Shown here: piece by piece, positions 24,086 through 33,362 of the stretch
Layout: the number at the start of each line of letters is the position of its first letter
Position numbering within the stretch: position 1 is the stretch's first letter
Assembly: GCA_027859095.1 (NCBI GenBank)
Contig: JAQIBN010000167.1
Span: 1 to 36,547 of the forward strand
Direction of reading: 5' to 3'
Length of the DNA stretch: 36,547 bases
From: Spirochaetia bacterium
Lineage (GTDB): Bacteria > Spirochaetota > Spirochaetia > B11-G9
Position numbers and translations under genes: made by a program
Notes under the pieces: generated by a model
The model's input: the letters and a program-made list of their open reading frames with translations, nothing else
The model's database searches: none
What the model was told of the DNA's origin: nothing

Positions 24086-26732
24086 ATGACTACAGATATT
24101 ACAACTGCTTTTATAGTTAACGGTTCTAAAATAGTAAAAAAAAATAACTAGTGAAGAAACTCTCCAAGATTTTCTACGATATAATTTAAAGCTTACAGGT
24201 GTAAAAAAAGGTTGCAGTAATGAAGACTGTGGCTCTTGTACCGTTCTTATAAATGGTAAACCTGTTAAATCATGTAGTTTAAAAATGGATGATCCTATTC
24301 TTAAAGGTGCTGAAATAGTTACAATTGAAGGCCTTTCAGATAATGAAGATAATCTTCATCCAGTACAGGAAGCATTTGTAAATGCAGGAGCACTTCAGTG
24401 CGGATACTGTACTCCGGGAATGATAATGACGAGCACTAGCTTACTTATGGAAAATCCTAATCCTACAAGTGAAGAAATAAGAGAATATATTGGTCCAAAA
24501 AATATCTGTAGGTGTACAGGATATCAAAAAATAATTGAAGCTGTAGAAGATGCAGGAAGAGTATTAAGAGGTGAAGAAAGTCTTCTTGCCAATCTTCCTG
24601 ATGATGCTTCCTTAAGAAAAAAAGATGCCAGACCTAAAGTTATGGGTAAAGTAAAATATGCTGATGATATTAAAGGTTCAAACAAAATCGGTATGGTTGA
24701 GCAAGATCAGCCAGGACTTGTAGGGATCGGCGAGAGAATTAGATCTGTTTCAGATCCTTTAGCTGCAGTTTTTGCCGAAACCAGAGAGGGAGCCGAAGAA
24801 GCTCTGGCTCTATTAAGTGCAGAATATAAAGAACTTCCGGGTATTTTCAGTGTAAAAGAGGCACTGGCTAAAAATGCACCTCTTATACATGAACATAAAA
24901 AAGATAATATTCTTTACAGCGGTTTCCTGGAAAGAGGAAAACCAGAAGAAGCATTAAAATTATCTGATATTGTAGTAAATGGTAATTTTACGACATCAAG
25001 AGCAGCTCATGGTTATACAGAAGTTGAATCAGGATATGCTGTACCGGATGGTAAGGGAGGGGTAGAGATTTACTATCCAACCCAGGCCGTTTTCGATGAC
25101 CGCAGACAGGTAGCCGGAGCACTTGGTATTAAGGAAAATAAAGTAAGAGTTATTCAGCTTCCGACAGGTGGTGCCTTCGGAGGTAAAGAGGATGTCCTTT
25201 TCCAGCACATTCTTGCAGCTGCTGCCCTCAAGTTCAATAAAACAGTAAAAATTACCCTTGAAAGAGAAGACTCTCTCCAGGTTGTTCAAAAGAAACATGG
25301 CATAGATTTCAATGCATCACTGGGAGTGGATAAAACAGGTCAGATCAGGGTTCTTAATGTGGATATAGAGACAGATACAGGAGCCTATGCTTCTCTCGGA
25401 CACGATATAATTGAAAATGCCATGACTTTTGCAGGTGGACCATATTATATCCCTGAATTAAGAATAAATGGAAAAGCTGTTTATACAAATAATGTTATGG
25501 GTGGAGCAATGCGTGGATTTGGTGCTAACCAGGCTAACTTTATGATAGAATCCCTTATAAATATGGCAGCAGAGAAGCTTCAGATGGATACAATCGATAT
25601 CAGGTTGATAAATGCTCTAAAACAGGGACTTCCAACTGTTGCCGATCATGTACTTGAACCTGGGTTACCGGGAATAGTCGAAGCCCTTTTAGAAGCAAAA
25701 AAAGCAAGGGAGGTTTTTCCACTTCCTCAAAACACAAAGGGGAAAAAATATGGAATTGGAGTTGCATGCGGAGTCAAGAATATTGGGTTTGGTCATGGAT
25801 TTCCTGAAAGTGCAGGTGCAATCCTGGAACTTTCGAATGAGGGGAAATGTGAATTGATGGTTACACATCATGAATTCGGTCAGGGAGCTGCTATAGGTCA
25901 GGCGAAACTGGTATCAGAAGTGCTTGGAATTCCTGTAGATGAAATATCTGTAAAACTTCCAGATACAGGTAAAACTCCTTTTACTACTGCAACAACTGCT
26001 TCCATGCAGACATTTATGACAGGGAATGCAACCCTGGGAGCTGCAAGAAAACTCCTTTCTGACATTCTGATAATTGCTGCAAAAAAGCTGGGAAATTCAA
26101 ATCCAGCCGCTCTTAAATTAAAAGGGGATTCGATAATTGACACAACTACTGATAAAGGAATCAAACTGTCTGAGCTTGGAGCTCCTTTCAGATCAGAATT
26201 CAGGGCATTTCCTCCCCAGACTGCCACATTTCCGGAAAAAATCACACAGAAAGACTATAAATCTCCCGAATTCGAAAGCAGGAGAACCCATTGGGCCTAT
26301 GCCTACGGTGTACAGCTTGCCCTTGTTGAGGTTGACGAGGAAAGTGGAAAGGTAATAACAAAAAAAATCGTTACTGTCAGTGATCTAGGAAAGGTTCTCA
26401 ACAAAAGAGCCGTTGAAGGTCAGCAGGAGGGTGGAGTTGTTATGGGTGTGGGCTATGCTCTAACAGAAAAATATTCCTCAAATAATGGAATGCCTGTAAC
26501 TAAGACACAGGGAGAACTGGGATTACCCAAAGCCGATGAAGCACCTGAAATAGAAAACAGAGTTGTAGAAGTACCACATCCATGGGGACCTCTGGGAGTT
26601 AAAGGATTAGCAGAAGCACCTTCTCTAGCCACTGCTCCGGCAATTACAAATGCAAGTTTCGATGCCACAGGGGTAAGGATATTTAATTTACCGGTTAATA
26701 AGGAATTATTAAAGAAAGAGAATGCTGGGTAG
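24086..26732 (+). pseudogene. fused [2Fe-2S]-Mo xanthine dehydrogenase-family gene with a frameshift in an A9 run
   Basis: ATG at 24086 has AAGGAG 6 nt upstream and starts MTTDITTAFIVNGSKIV, but the frame closes at a TAG (24149-24151) just after nine A's (24136-24144). With eight A's the frame would run on through GVKKGCSNEDCGSC, CGYCTPGM and CRCTGY (both [2Fe-2S] domains) into the Mo-pterin domain to 26732, about 880 residues in all. The longest uninterrupted part starts at 24285. Mo-domain motifs remain: TGGAFGGKEDV, GAMRGFGANQ, and the glutamate in GVKGLAEAP. The fused order resembles the selenium-dependent xanthine dehydrogenase group (XdhD-like). About 37 residues of the hammerhead region are missing compared with the intact Mo subunit at 15898-18252. 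It may be inactive, or rescued by slippage on the A run. Confidence 0.8.
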
Positions 26733-26755
26733 AGACACAAATATTTGTGTCTCTA
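26730..26755. terminator. perfect 26-bp palindrome between convergent genes
   Basis: The arm TAGAGACACAAAT (26730-26742) is exactly complementary to ATTTGTGTCTCTA (26743-26755). Its left end is the TAG stop of the plus-strand hydroxylase and its right end is the TAG stop of the minus-strand sufU gene. There is no T run on either side, so a bidirectional intrinsic terminator is possible but not of the classic form. The TAGAGACA arm recurs in the palindrome at 1091-1142. Confidence 0.6.
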
Positions 26756-27172
26756 TGCTAATAAATCTTCCAATGCATGCCATGGCAAAGTAGCACATTT
26801 AACCCGAAGTGGGTATTTTATTACACCTTCCAGGGCAATTAAATCTCCAAAATCATCAAGACTGCTTTCGCTTTCATTTCTCATTATTAAAATAAAACTT
26901 TTAATCATTTTAAGAACTTCTTCTTTTGATTTCCCTTCCACAATCTCTGTCATCATGGAGGCTGAGGATGTACTTATTGCACAACCATCACCATCGAATC
27001 GGACTCTTTCCAGTTTACCATCCTGGGAAAAATCAACAGCAAGTTTAACAGAATCCCCACAGGTTGGATTTTCATGAACCTCATCGTCTGAAATAAAATC
27101 CAGATTCTCTTTGTTTCTGGGATGTTTTGCATGGTCCAGGATAATTTCCTGATAAAGATCATCAAATGCCAT
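26753..27172 (-). CDS. sufU: SufU Fe-S cluster scaffold/sulfurtransferase
   Basis: IscU-fold protein of 139 residues and last gene of the SUF operon. It begins MAFDDLYQEIILDHAKHPRN. Zinc/cluster ligands are the cysteines in NPTCGDSV, GDGCAIS and VKCATLPWHAL. The insertion between the second and third cysteine is typical of SufU rather than IscU. SufU takes sulfur from SufS for the SufBCD assembly complex. The start at 27172 is chosen over 27211 by homology; it overlaps the sufS end by 11 nt. Its stop codon forms one end of the palindrome shared with the convergent gene. Confidence 0.92.
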   Translation of the reverse strand: MAFDDLYQEIILDHAKHPRNKENLDFISDDEVHENPTCGDSVKLAVDFSQDGKLERVRFDGDGCAISTSSASMMTEIVEGKSKEEVLKMIKSFILIMRNESESSLDDFGDLIALEGVIKYPLRVKCATLPWHALEDLLA

Positions 27173-28430
27173 TATTAAAGTACTCTCCTGCTGCAATAAT
27201 TTTTTCCACAAGAAAATCTATTTCTGATCTTGTGTTATAAAAAGCTAAACTTGCCCTGGCCATAGATGAAACTTTTAATTTTCTCATTGCAGGCTGGGCA
27301 CAATGATGCCCCGCTCTAACAGCAATTCCATATCTGTCAAGAAACTGGGCCATGTCATGGGGATGAAGATCATTGTGGGTAAAAGAGAACACTCCCGCTC
27401 TATGTCCGGAGGGTCCATATATTTTTATATTTTTAATTCCTGATAATGATTTCCTGGCATACTCTGTAAGCATATTCTCATACTCACAAATAGAGTCAAA
27501 ACTAAGCTCTTTAATATAGTCTATGGCAGCCCCAAAACCCGCAACTCCACCAACGTTGGGTGTACCAGCTTCAAATTTCCAGGGAAGGTCGTTCCATGTA
27601 GACCCTGTCAGTTTAACAGACCGAATCATATCGCCTCCACCCATATAGGGGGGCATCTTTTCAAGTAACTTTTCTTTCCCGTAAAGAATCCCTATACCCA
27701 TAGGTCCATATAATTTATGACTGGAAAAAGCAAAGAAATCACAATCCAGTTGTTGTACATCTATTGCCATGTGAGGGGAACTTTGCGCTCCATCAATTAG
27801 TACAGGTATGTCCATGCTATGAGCTTTACTAATAATCTGTTCAATATCATTAACTGTTCCAAAAATATTGGAGATATGAACTACACCAACCAAAGCTGTT
27901 TTATTTGTAAGAAGTTCATCCAGTTTTTCCAGTTCCAATTCTCCTCCAGGACTTATTGGAATAAATTTTAATTTACAACCAGTTTGCTCTGATAAAAGTT
28001 GCCAGGGGACCAGATTACTATGATGTTCCATTTCTGTAAGTAGTATTTCATCTTCAGGTCCAAAACTTCTACCAAAGGATGAAGCTACAAGATTAATTGA
28101 TTCTGTAGTATTCCTTGTAAATATTATTTCATGACGATGCTCAGCATTTATAAAAGCCTGAACCTTATCTCGGGATCCTTCGTATAAAGCAGTAGCAGTC
28201 TCTCCCAGGGTATGAAGAGCTCTGTGGATATTTGCATTTTGCTCCCTGTAATAACGAGCTTCGGCTTGAATAACCTTTAATGGTTTTTGAGCTGTAGCAG
28301 CTGTATCCAAATAGACCAGATCAATAGGATCATCATGGTCAACCAGAGTTAGCTTCGTTTGTAAAATAGGAAAGTCTTCACGTATTTCGCCTACACTTTT
28401 CCCATTGGCAAAAATCCACTCCGCTACCAT
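27162..28430 (-). CDS. sufS: SufS cysteine desulfurase
   Basis: PLP-dependent group II cysteine desulfurase of 422 residues. The cofactor lysine is in FSSHKLYGPMG, the catalytic cysteine in RAGHHCAQPAM, and substrate motifs are NIHRALHTLGE and AGTPNVGG. It removes sulfur from cysteine as a persulfide for transfer to SufU. The ATG directly follows the sufD stop (TAAATG), with GAGGAA upstream. Confidence 0.95.
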   Translation of the reverse strand: MVAEWIFANGKSVGEIREDFPILQTKLTLVDHDDPIDLVYLDTAATAQKPLKVIQAEARYYREQNANIHRALHTLGETATALYEGSRDKVQAFINAEHRHEIIFTRNTTESINLVASSFGRSFGPEDEILLTEMEHHSNLVPWQLLSEQTGCKLKFIPISPGGELELEKLDELLTNKTALVGVVHISNIFGTVNDIEQIISKAHSMDIPVLIDGAQSSPHMAIDVQQLDCDFFAFSSHKLYGPMGIGILYGKEKLLEKMPPYMGGGDMIRSVKLTGSTWNDLPWKFEAGTPNVGGVAGFGAAIDYIKELSFDSICEYENMLTEYARKSLSGIKNIKIYGPSGHRAGVFSFTHNDLHPHDMAQFLDRYGIAVRAGHHCAQPAMRKLKVSSMARASLAFYNTRSEIDFLVEKIIAAGEYFNNGI

Positions 28431-29705
28431 TTAGGAAATTTCCTCTTTTTGTTTAATTTTATCCATAATAAGTAATTCACTGTAAGATTTCACATGAACA
28501 GGCAATAGATCATAAACAGAACTTAAAAAACCTTCAAGAATCATTTGCCTTGCCTCCTCATCCGCAATACCTCTGGAAGTAAGATAGAGTATCTGCTCTT
28601 CATTTATTTTACTTGTAGTTGAACCATGACTGCATTTAACATCATTATTTCGAATTTTTAAGCTGGGTATAGAATCTGCCCTGGCTCCATTATTAAGAAC
28701 CAGATTATGGTTTGTTAAATAAGCATCCGTCAATGAGGCCTCTTCTTCTACCTCTATAAGACCCTGATAGATAGTTCTTCCCTTATCTTTTACAACAGAC
28801 TTAATTGTTGCCTGACTAAAACAATTTTTAGCCTTATGATGTTGAACTGTCCTCATATCTATCTGAGTATGATCCGTTGAGAAAAGAACCCCATAAAGTC
28901 TGGCATCAGCTTTTTCTCCTGAAAGATCTACTTCGGTTCTTGTTTTTATTAACTTACCACCAGTAGCAGATTGAAAATCTGATAAAAATGCATTTTTGGA
29001 AAGATTGAAAAACCTGTTTATAAATATCAAAGAGTCTGAACCAATATCTGTTACTGTTGCAGTATGAACATTCGAGTTATCTCCACATGTAACATTTAAA
29101 ACCCCAGAAACACTGGAACCATCAGAGCTTTTTATTTTCTGAATAAATCCAACCTGGGTATTAATACCAACGTGAATAAAAAGATTTGGTAAATAAGATT
29201 CTGCACCGGAGTCAGATTCAAACTCAACAACCAGTGGTTTCACAAGTTCAAGATTATCAGGTATTATTATAAATACAGAATCTTTAAAACTACTTAAAGC
29301 AAGAGAGCTAAGTTTGTTGTCAAAATGAGCAGCTGCATCTTCTGCAAGATTATTAACTAAAACTGTATCAGAATCATTTAACATTATAGGATTAGAAGGT
29401 TCAAAAATTATAACATTTTCTGAACCAGATTCATTTAGCTTTATTACAGCTTTTGTATTTGAAGTTTTGTTTATAATTAGTGAAGAGTTACCATCATTAT
29501 CCATTATATCAGATTTCGATGATGATACATTTTGAGTTTGTTGAGATAATTGAAACCCACTCATATCATATTTAGCCAAATTTGTCCTTCTCCATTCTTC
29601 TTCCATAGGAACAGGCCAATTACTTTTCTTAAATTTATCTGAAGAAACCTTATTTATTCCAATAAGTTTTTCCTGAATATTTTGTTTTAAAATTGTATTA
29701 TCCAA
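28431..29705 (-). CDS. sufD: SufD subunit of the SufBCD Fe-S assembly complex
   Basis: Beta-helix scaffold protein of 424 residues paralogous to SufB. The conserved core includes [33 protein letters not shown] and [19 protein letters not shown]. No ATG lies near the start. A TTG at 29705 has GGAG 7 nt upstream and overlaps the sufB stop by 8 nt, so it is preferred over a TTG at 29729 without a ribosome site. The N-terminal 180 residues are poorly conserved, as usual for SufD. Confidence 0.9.
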   Translation of the reverse strand: MDNTILKQNIQEKLIGINKVSSDKFKKSNWPVPMEEEWRRTNLAKYDMSGFQLSQQTQNVSSSKSDIMDNDGNSSLIINKTSNTKAVIKLNESGSENVIIFEPSNPIMLNDSDTVLVNNLAEDAAAHFDNKLSSLALSSFKDSVFIIIPDNLELVKPLVVEFESDSGAESYLPNLFIHVGINTQVGFIQKIKSSDGSSVSGVLNVTCGDNSNVHTATVTDIGSDSLIFINRFFNLSKNAFLSDFQSATGGKLIKTRTEVDLSGEKADARLYGVLFSTDHTQIDMRTVQHHKAKNCFSQATIKSVVKDKGRTIYQGLIEVEEEASLTDAYLTNHNLVLNNGARADSIPSLKIRNNDVKCSHGSTTSKINEEQILYLTSRGIADEEARQMILEGFLSSVYDLLPVHVKSYSELLIMDKIKQKEEIS

Positions 29706-31098
29706 TTGATTTCTCCATTTCCAGCTCAATTAATCTATTTAACTCAACTGCATATTCCATTGGAAGTTCCTTAACCAGAGGATCAAGGAAACCGTTTACA
29801 ATCATAGTAGAAGCACTTTCTTCATCCAGACCCCGGGACATTAGATAAAAAAGCTGATCCTCAGATATTTTACTAACACTGGCTTCATGTTCCAATACAG
29901 CATCATCGGAAGTAACTTCCATATAAGGGAAAGTATTGGACACTGATTTATCATCTATAATAAGTGCATCACATGTAACTCTCGACTTGGCATTTTTGAC
30001 CCCATCAGCAACTTTTATAAGCCCTCTGTAAGTTGAAATACCACCATCTTTACTTATAGACTTTGAAGTAATCACCGAAGTAGTATCATCTGCCAGGTGA
30101 ACAACCTTGCCGCCAGTGTCCTGCTCCTGATTAAAACCGGAGTAGGCAATAGAAAGGATTTCTCCATGAGCACCAGGTTCTTTTAAAAACACAGAGGGGT
30201 ATTTCATAGTACGTTTACTTCCAATATTACCATCAACCCACTCGACGGTAGCGTTTTTATATGCAAAAGCTCTTTTTGTAACAAGATTATAAATATCACC
30301 TGACCAGTTCTGTATAGTGGAATACCTTACCCTTGCACCCTCTTTTGCAATAATTTCAACGACTGCGCTGTGAAGTGAATCAGTGGTATAAACAGGAGCT
30401 GTACAACCTTCAATGTAATGAACAAAACTTCCTTCTTCTGCAATAATCAGAGTTCTCTCAAATTGCCCAAAGTTTTCTGAATTAATTCTAAAGTATGCCT
30501 GTAAAGGTATATCTACATGAACCCCTTTCGGAACATAAACAAAACTTCCACCAGACCATACAGCAGAATTCAAGGCTGCAAATTTATTATCCGTATGTGG
30601 AATAATGGTTCCAAAATACTTTTTTACAATTTCAGGATGCTCTCTTACAGCTGTTTCAGGGTCACAGAAAATAACACCCTGTTTTGAAATCTCTTCCTTC
30701 AGACTATGATACACTACTTCTGAATCATACTGTGCTCCAACACCTGCCAAAAATTTCTTCTCAGCTTCAGGTATACCAATTCTATCAAAGGTTTCTTTAA
30801 TGTCATCAGGAACATCGTCCCAGGATCGTTGCTGTTTGTCCACCGGTTTTGCATAATAGTAGATCTCATCGAAATCTATATCACCAATATCAGCTCCCCA
30901 GTTTGGAAAATCTTTCTTAAGAAAAGTCTGATATGCCTTCAACCTGTAATTTAACATCCACTCAGGTTCATTCTTCCTGGCCGAAATAGCTCTTACAACA
31001 CTCTCATCAAGACCCTTCTTGGTCTTGAAAACTGATTGATCAGGAAAATAGTAACCATGTTCATAATCTTCAAGAGGCAATTGTGCGCTGATACTCAT
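29698..31098 (-). CDS. sufB: SufB subunit of the SufBCD Fe-S assembly complex
   Basis: Main scaffold of the SUF system, 466 residues. Recognisable parts are [64 protein letters not shown] and the cysteine in [11 protein letters not shown] that matches the essential late cysteine of SufB proteins. The start at 31098 (MSISAQLP) is chosen over an ATG at 31155 because GGAGG lies 6 nt upstream; it overlaps the sufC end by 29 nt. Confidence 0.95.
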   Translation of the reverse strand: MSISAQLPLEDYEHGYYFPDQSVFKTKKGLDESVVRAISARKNEPEWMLNYRLKAYQTFLKKDFPNWGADIGDIDFDEIYYYAKPVDKQQRSWDDVPDDIKETFDRIGIPEAEKKFLAGVGAQYDSEVVYHSLKEEISKQGVIFCDPETAVREHPEIVKKYFGTIIPHTDNKFAALNSAVWSGGSFVYVPKGVHVDIPLQAYFRINSENFGQFERTLIIAEEGSFVHYIEGCTAPVYTTDSLHSAVVEIIAKEGARVRYSTIQNWSGDIYNLVTKRAFAYKNATVEWVDGNIGSKRTMKYPSVFLKEPGAHGEILSIAYSGFNQEQDTGGKVVHLADDTTSVITSKSISKDGGISTYRGLIKVADGVKNAKSRVTCDALIIDDKSVSNTFPYMEVTSDDAVLEHEASVSKISEDQLFYLMSRGLDEESASTMIVNGFLDPLVKELPMEYAVELNRLIELEMEKSIG

Positions 31099-31861
31099 CT
31101 GCTTCCTCCGGTATATTAAACTCTTCTCTAACCCAGCCATAACCTTTTGCTTCAAGCATATCTACAAGGTCTCTGCCTCCTGATTTTACAATCCTTCCCT
31201 GATAGAGGATGTGAACAAAATCGGGTTTGATATTTTCCATAATTCTTTGGTAATGAGTAATTATAAGGGCTCCAAAATCGCCACCCTTTAATTTATTAAC
31301 CCCTGTGGCTACTGTTTTAAGGGCATCAATATCAAGGCCGGAATCAATCTCATCTAAAATTGCAAAGGATGGCTCAAGCATCATCATCTGAATTAGTTCC
31401 ATTCTTTTTTTCTCCCCACCGGAAAAACCTTCATTTAGATATCTATTAATAAAATCATGACTCAAACCAACTGTATCAAGATTAGACTTCAGGTCTTTAA
31501 TAAATGCAGAAACATTCATTCTCTCACCTTCTGCCAGCCTTAGCTCAACAATACGTTTTAGATACTTCCCAATAGTTAATCCAGGAACTTCCATGGGCTG
31601 CTGAAAAGCAAGAAAAAGTCCAGCCAGGGATCGTTTGGAAACACTCATTTCTAAAAGATCTTCACCATTTAGGCTTATAGTTCCACCTGTTACTGTGTAA
31701 TCAGGATGACCTGCAAGAACATTTGACAGGGTACTTTTACCTGAACCATTTGGTCCCATAAGGGCATGTATTTCTCCTGTATTTATTTCCAGATTTATTC
31801 CATTAAGAATCTGCTTTCCGTCTACTTCCGCAGTCAGATTTTTTATTGTTAAAGTTTGCAT
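31070..31861 (-). CDS. sufC: SufC ATPase of the SufBCD Fe-S assembly complex
   Basis: ABC-type soluble ATPase of 263 residues. Walker A is GPNGSGKST, the Q loop is [12 protein letters not shown], the signature is [13 protein letters not shown], Walker B is [12 protein letters not shown] and the switch histidine is in IITHYQRI. It drives conformational change in SufBD during cluster assembly. GGAGG precedes the ATG. The C-terminus is a little extended and overlaps the sufB start. Confidence 0.95.
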   Translation of the reverse strand: MQTLTIKNLTAEVDGKQILNGINLEINTGEIHALMGPNGSGKSTLSNVLAGHPDYTVTGGTISLNGEDLLEMSVSKRSLAGLFLAFQQPMEVPGLTIGKYLKRIVELRLAEGERMNVSAFIKDLKSNLDTVGLSHDFINRYLNEGFSGGEKKRMELIQMMMLEPSFAILDEIDSGLDIDALKTVATGVNKLKGGDFGALIITHYQRIMENIKPDFVHILYQGRIVKSGGRDLVDMLEAKGYGWVREEFNIPEEADEYQRTIAS

Positions 31862-31885
31862 TAAACCTCCAATTTATATTTTAAA

Positions 31886-32194
31886 TTAAATACTATAACC
31901 AAGCGTAAGCCTGGCTTCATCATTCATTAATTCAGGTCCCCAATATGGTGTCCATACAAGATTTGTAGTAATACGCCCTACTCCACTCACTTCAGAAACA
32001 TAAGTTCTTATTTCATTTTCAAGATAATCGGCAAGTGGACATCCAGGTGATGTCAAAGAAAAATCAATTATTACATGATCACCATCAAGATCAACCTTAT
32101 AGACGAGGCCAAGATCAGTTATGGGAATATTGATTTCCGGATCATTAACCCTGGACAAGGCATTCATAATATCTTTATGCTTCAATTCTTCCAT
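31886..32194 (-). CDS. SufT-like MIP18/DUF59 family protein
   Basis: Small protein of 102 residues of the DUF59/PaaD group, which helps Fe-S maturation. It has the motif DPEINIPITDLGLVYKVDLD and the conserved cysteine in LTSPGCPLADY. The start at 32194 lies directly after the Rrf2 stop (TAGGATG); a GTG at 32206 is a less likely alternative. Position between the regulator and sufC supports a role in cluster delivery. Confidence 0.88.
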   Translation of the reverse strand: MEELKHKDIMNALSRVNDPEINIPITDLGLVYKVDLDGDHVIIDFSLTSPGCPLADYLENEIRTYVSEVSGVGRITTNLVWTPYWGPELMNDEARLTLGYSI

Positions 32195-32195
32195 C

Positions 32196-32594
32196 CTACA
32201 CACCACTTACCAGTTCTCGTATACTTACTGAATCAAGAAAATTATTCCACATTAGTTGGAACTTACCCATACCATCGTGGATTCTACATATATCAATCCT
32301 GGAACAGGAGGATTTGTCTTCAAGGCATTGAACAACAAAGCTCTCTCCTGTAACAGCTCTTTTTAAATACCCAATTGTTAGTTTTTCTAAAGGAATATTT
32401 AATTCATAGCCACCGCCTTTTCCTTTGATTGATCTTACAATTTGAGCTTTTGAAAGCTTTTGAAAGATTTTTTTTATCAATTCTTCGGGCAGTTCCATAT
32501 GTCGTGCAATTTCGCCTGCAGTGCTGCGTACATCTCTCTCTGCAAGATCAATAAGCCCAATAATTGTATATTCCAGTTCTTTTGATATATCCAT
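32196..32594 (-). CDS. Rrf2-family regulator of the SUF operon
   Basis: Winged-helix regulator of 132 residues. The DNA-binding half has YTIIGLIDLAER, STAGEIARHMELPEELIKKI and the GKGGGYELN wing. Three cysteines in CLEDKSSCSRIDIC, followed by RIHDG, match the IscR/Rrf2 cluster-binding segment, so it probably senses Fe-S status. It is the first gene of the SUF operon. A palindrome just downstream of its promoter suggests autoregulation. Confidence 0.92.
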   Translation of the reverse strand: MDISKELEYTIIGLIDLAERDVRSTAGEIARHMELPEELIKKIFQKLSKAQIVRSIKGKGGGYELNIPLEKLTIGYLKRAVTGESFVVQCLEDKSSCSRIDICRIHDGMGKFQLMWNNFLDSVSIRELVSGV

Positions 32595-32610
32595 TACCTA
32601 CCTTCATTTT

Positions 32611-32633
32611 AATACGACTAATTAAGTCTTATT
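32611..32633. promoter_or_regulatory. candidate Rrf2/IscR-type operator of the SUF operon
   Basis: On the minus strand AATAAGACT and AGTCGTATT form an inverted repeat around 5 nt (TAATT) with a single mismatched pair. The GACT-N5-AGTC core is like the type 1 IscR site. It lies immediately downstream of the -10 box, over the expected transcription start. Confidence 0.65.
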
Positions 32634-32634
32634 T

Positions 32635-32663
32635 AATTTATTACTTTATCTTGAACATGTCAA
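32635..32663 (-). promoter_or_regulatory. sigma-70 promoter of the SUF operon
   Basis: Minus-strand TTGACA (32658-32663), a 17-nt spacer, and TAAATT (32635-32640). The operator follows it directly. It overlaps the -35 region of the divergent promoter. Confidence 0.7.
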
Positions 32664-32685
32664 TATATATTAGTATTTTTATAAT
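32657..32685 (+). promoter_or_regulatory. divergent promoter of the quinone reductase gene
   Basis: Plus-strand ATGTCA (32657-32662, 4 of 6 matches to TTGACA), a 17-nt spacer and a perfect TATAAT (32680-32685). Its -35 box shares bases with the -35 of the SUF promoter on the other strand, so the two promoters may compete for RNA polymerase. Confidence 0.6.
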
Positions 32686-32708
32686 GTTATAAAGAAAGAG
32701 AGGAAATA

Positions 32709-33284
32709 ATGAAATTTTTGATAATCATGGCACATCCTGATAAAAGAAGTTTTAACAGCAGTATTGCAAAAACTATCCGAGACTATATAATAAAATCCGG
32801 GAATGGAGTAATACTTCATGATTTGTATGAAGAAAATTTCAATCCTATACTAAGCGCAGAAGAAATAAATCGCAAATTCAGTTTTGATGAAAATATTCAA
32901 CGCTATAGTATTGAGCTATCAGAGGCAGATCATATTATATTTATACACCCTGACTGGTGGGGACAAATGCCTGCAATATTAAAAGGCTGGCTGGACAGAG
33001 TCTTTCGGCAGGGAACTGCATTTGAATATGATGGTCCGGATTTTGAAGATAAAGAAAAAATTGCTCTTCTAACAGGGAAGCTTGCGACTGTTATTATTAC
33101 CACAGATAGAGATCCTGAAATAATGCTTATAGAAAAAATCTGGCAAAAAGATATTCTTTCCTATTGTGGAATAGATGATGCTGGGGTTCTTATCCACTTT
33201 AAGGCAAGAACTTCAGGTTCAAAAGAAAGGGATTTATTTATTGAAAGGATAATTAGCCGTACAAATAGTATTGCTAAGAGCTAA
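32709..33284 (+). CDS. flavodoxin-fold NAD(P)H dehydrogenase (quinone) family protein
   Basis: FMN- or FAD-dependent reductase of 191 residues of the NQO/KefF-like family. It starts MKFLIIMAHPDKRSFNSSIA, a typical flavin phosphate-binding region. It has the family signature IFIHPDWWGQMPAILKGWLDRVF, then GTAFEYDGP and LLTGKLATVIITTD. It probably reduces quinones or similar electrophiles in the cytoplasm. GAGAGG precedes the ATG. It is transcribed divergently from the SUF operon with overlapping promoters, which would fit a redox or stress role. Confidence 0.88.
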   Translation: MKFLIIMAHPDKRSFNSSIAKTIRDYIIKSGNGVILHDLYEENFNPILSAEEINRKFSFDENIQRYSIELSEADHIIFIHPDWWGQMPAILKGWLDRVFRQGTAFEYDGPDFEDKEKIALLTGKLATVIITTDRDPEIMLIEKIWQKDILSYCGIDDAGVLIHFKARTSGSKERDLFIERIISRTNSIAKS

Positions 33285-33362
33285 ATTTTTATTTATACAT
33301 GACAAACTTGTAAATCAGGATTAGAATATAATTATCAAAATATAAATTTTCAGGTGGATAAT

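Noticed and set aside
24086-26732. Selenocysteine codon explaining the early stop of the fused hydroxylase
   Set aside because: The stop is TAG, not TGA, and the downstream frame differs, so a shift and not recoding is needed. Selenium-dependent members of this group use a labile cofactor, not selenocysteine.
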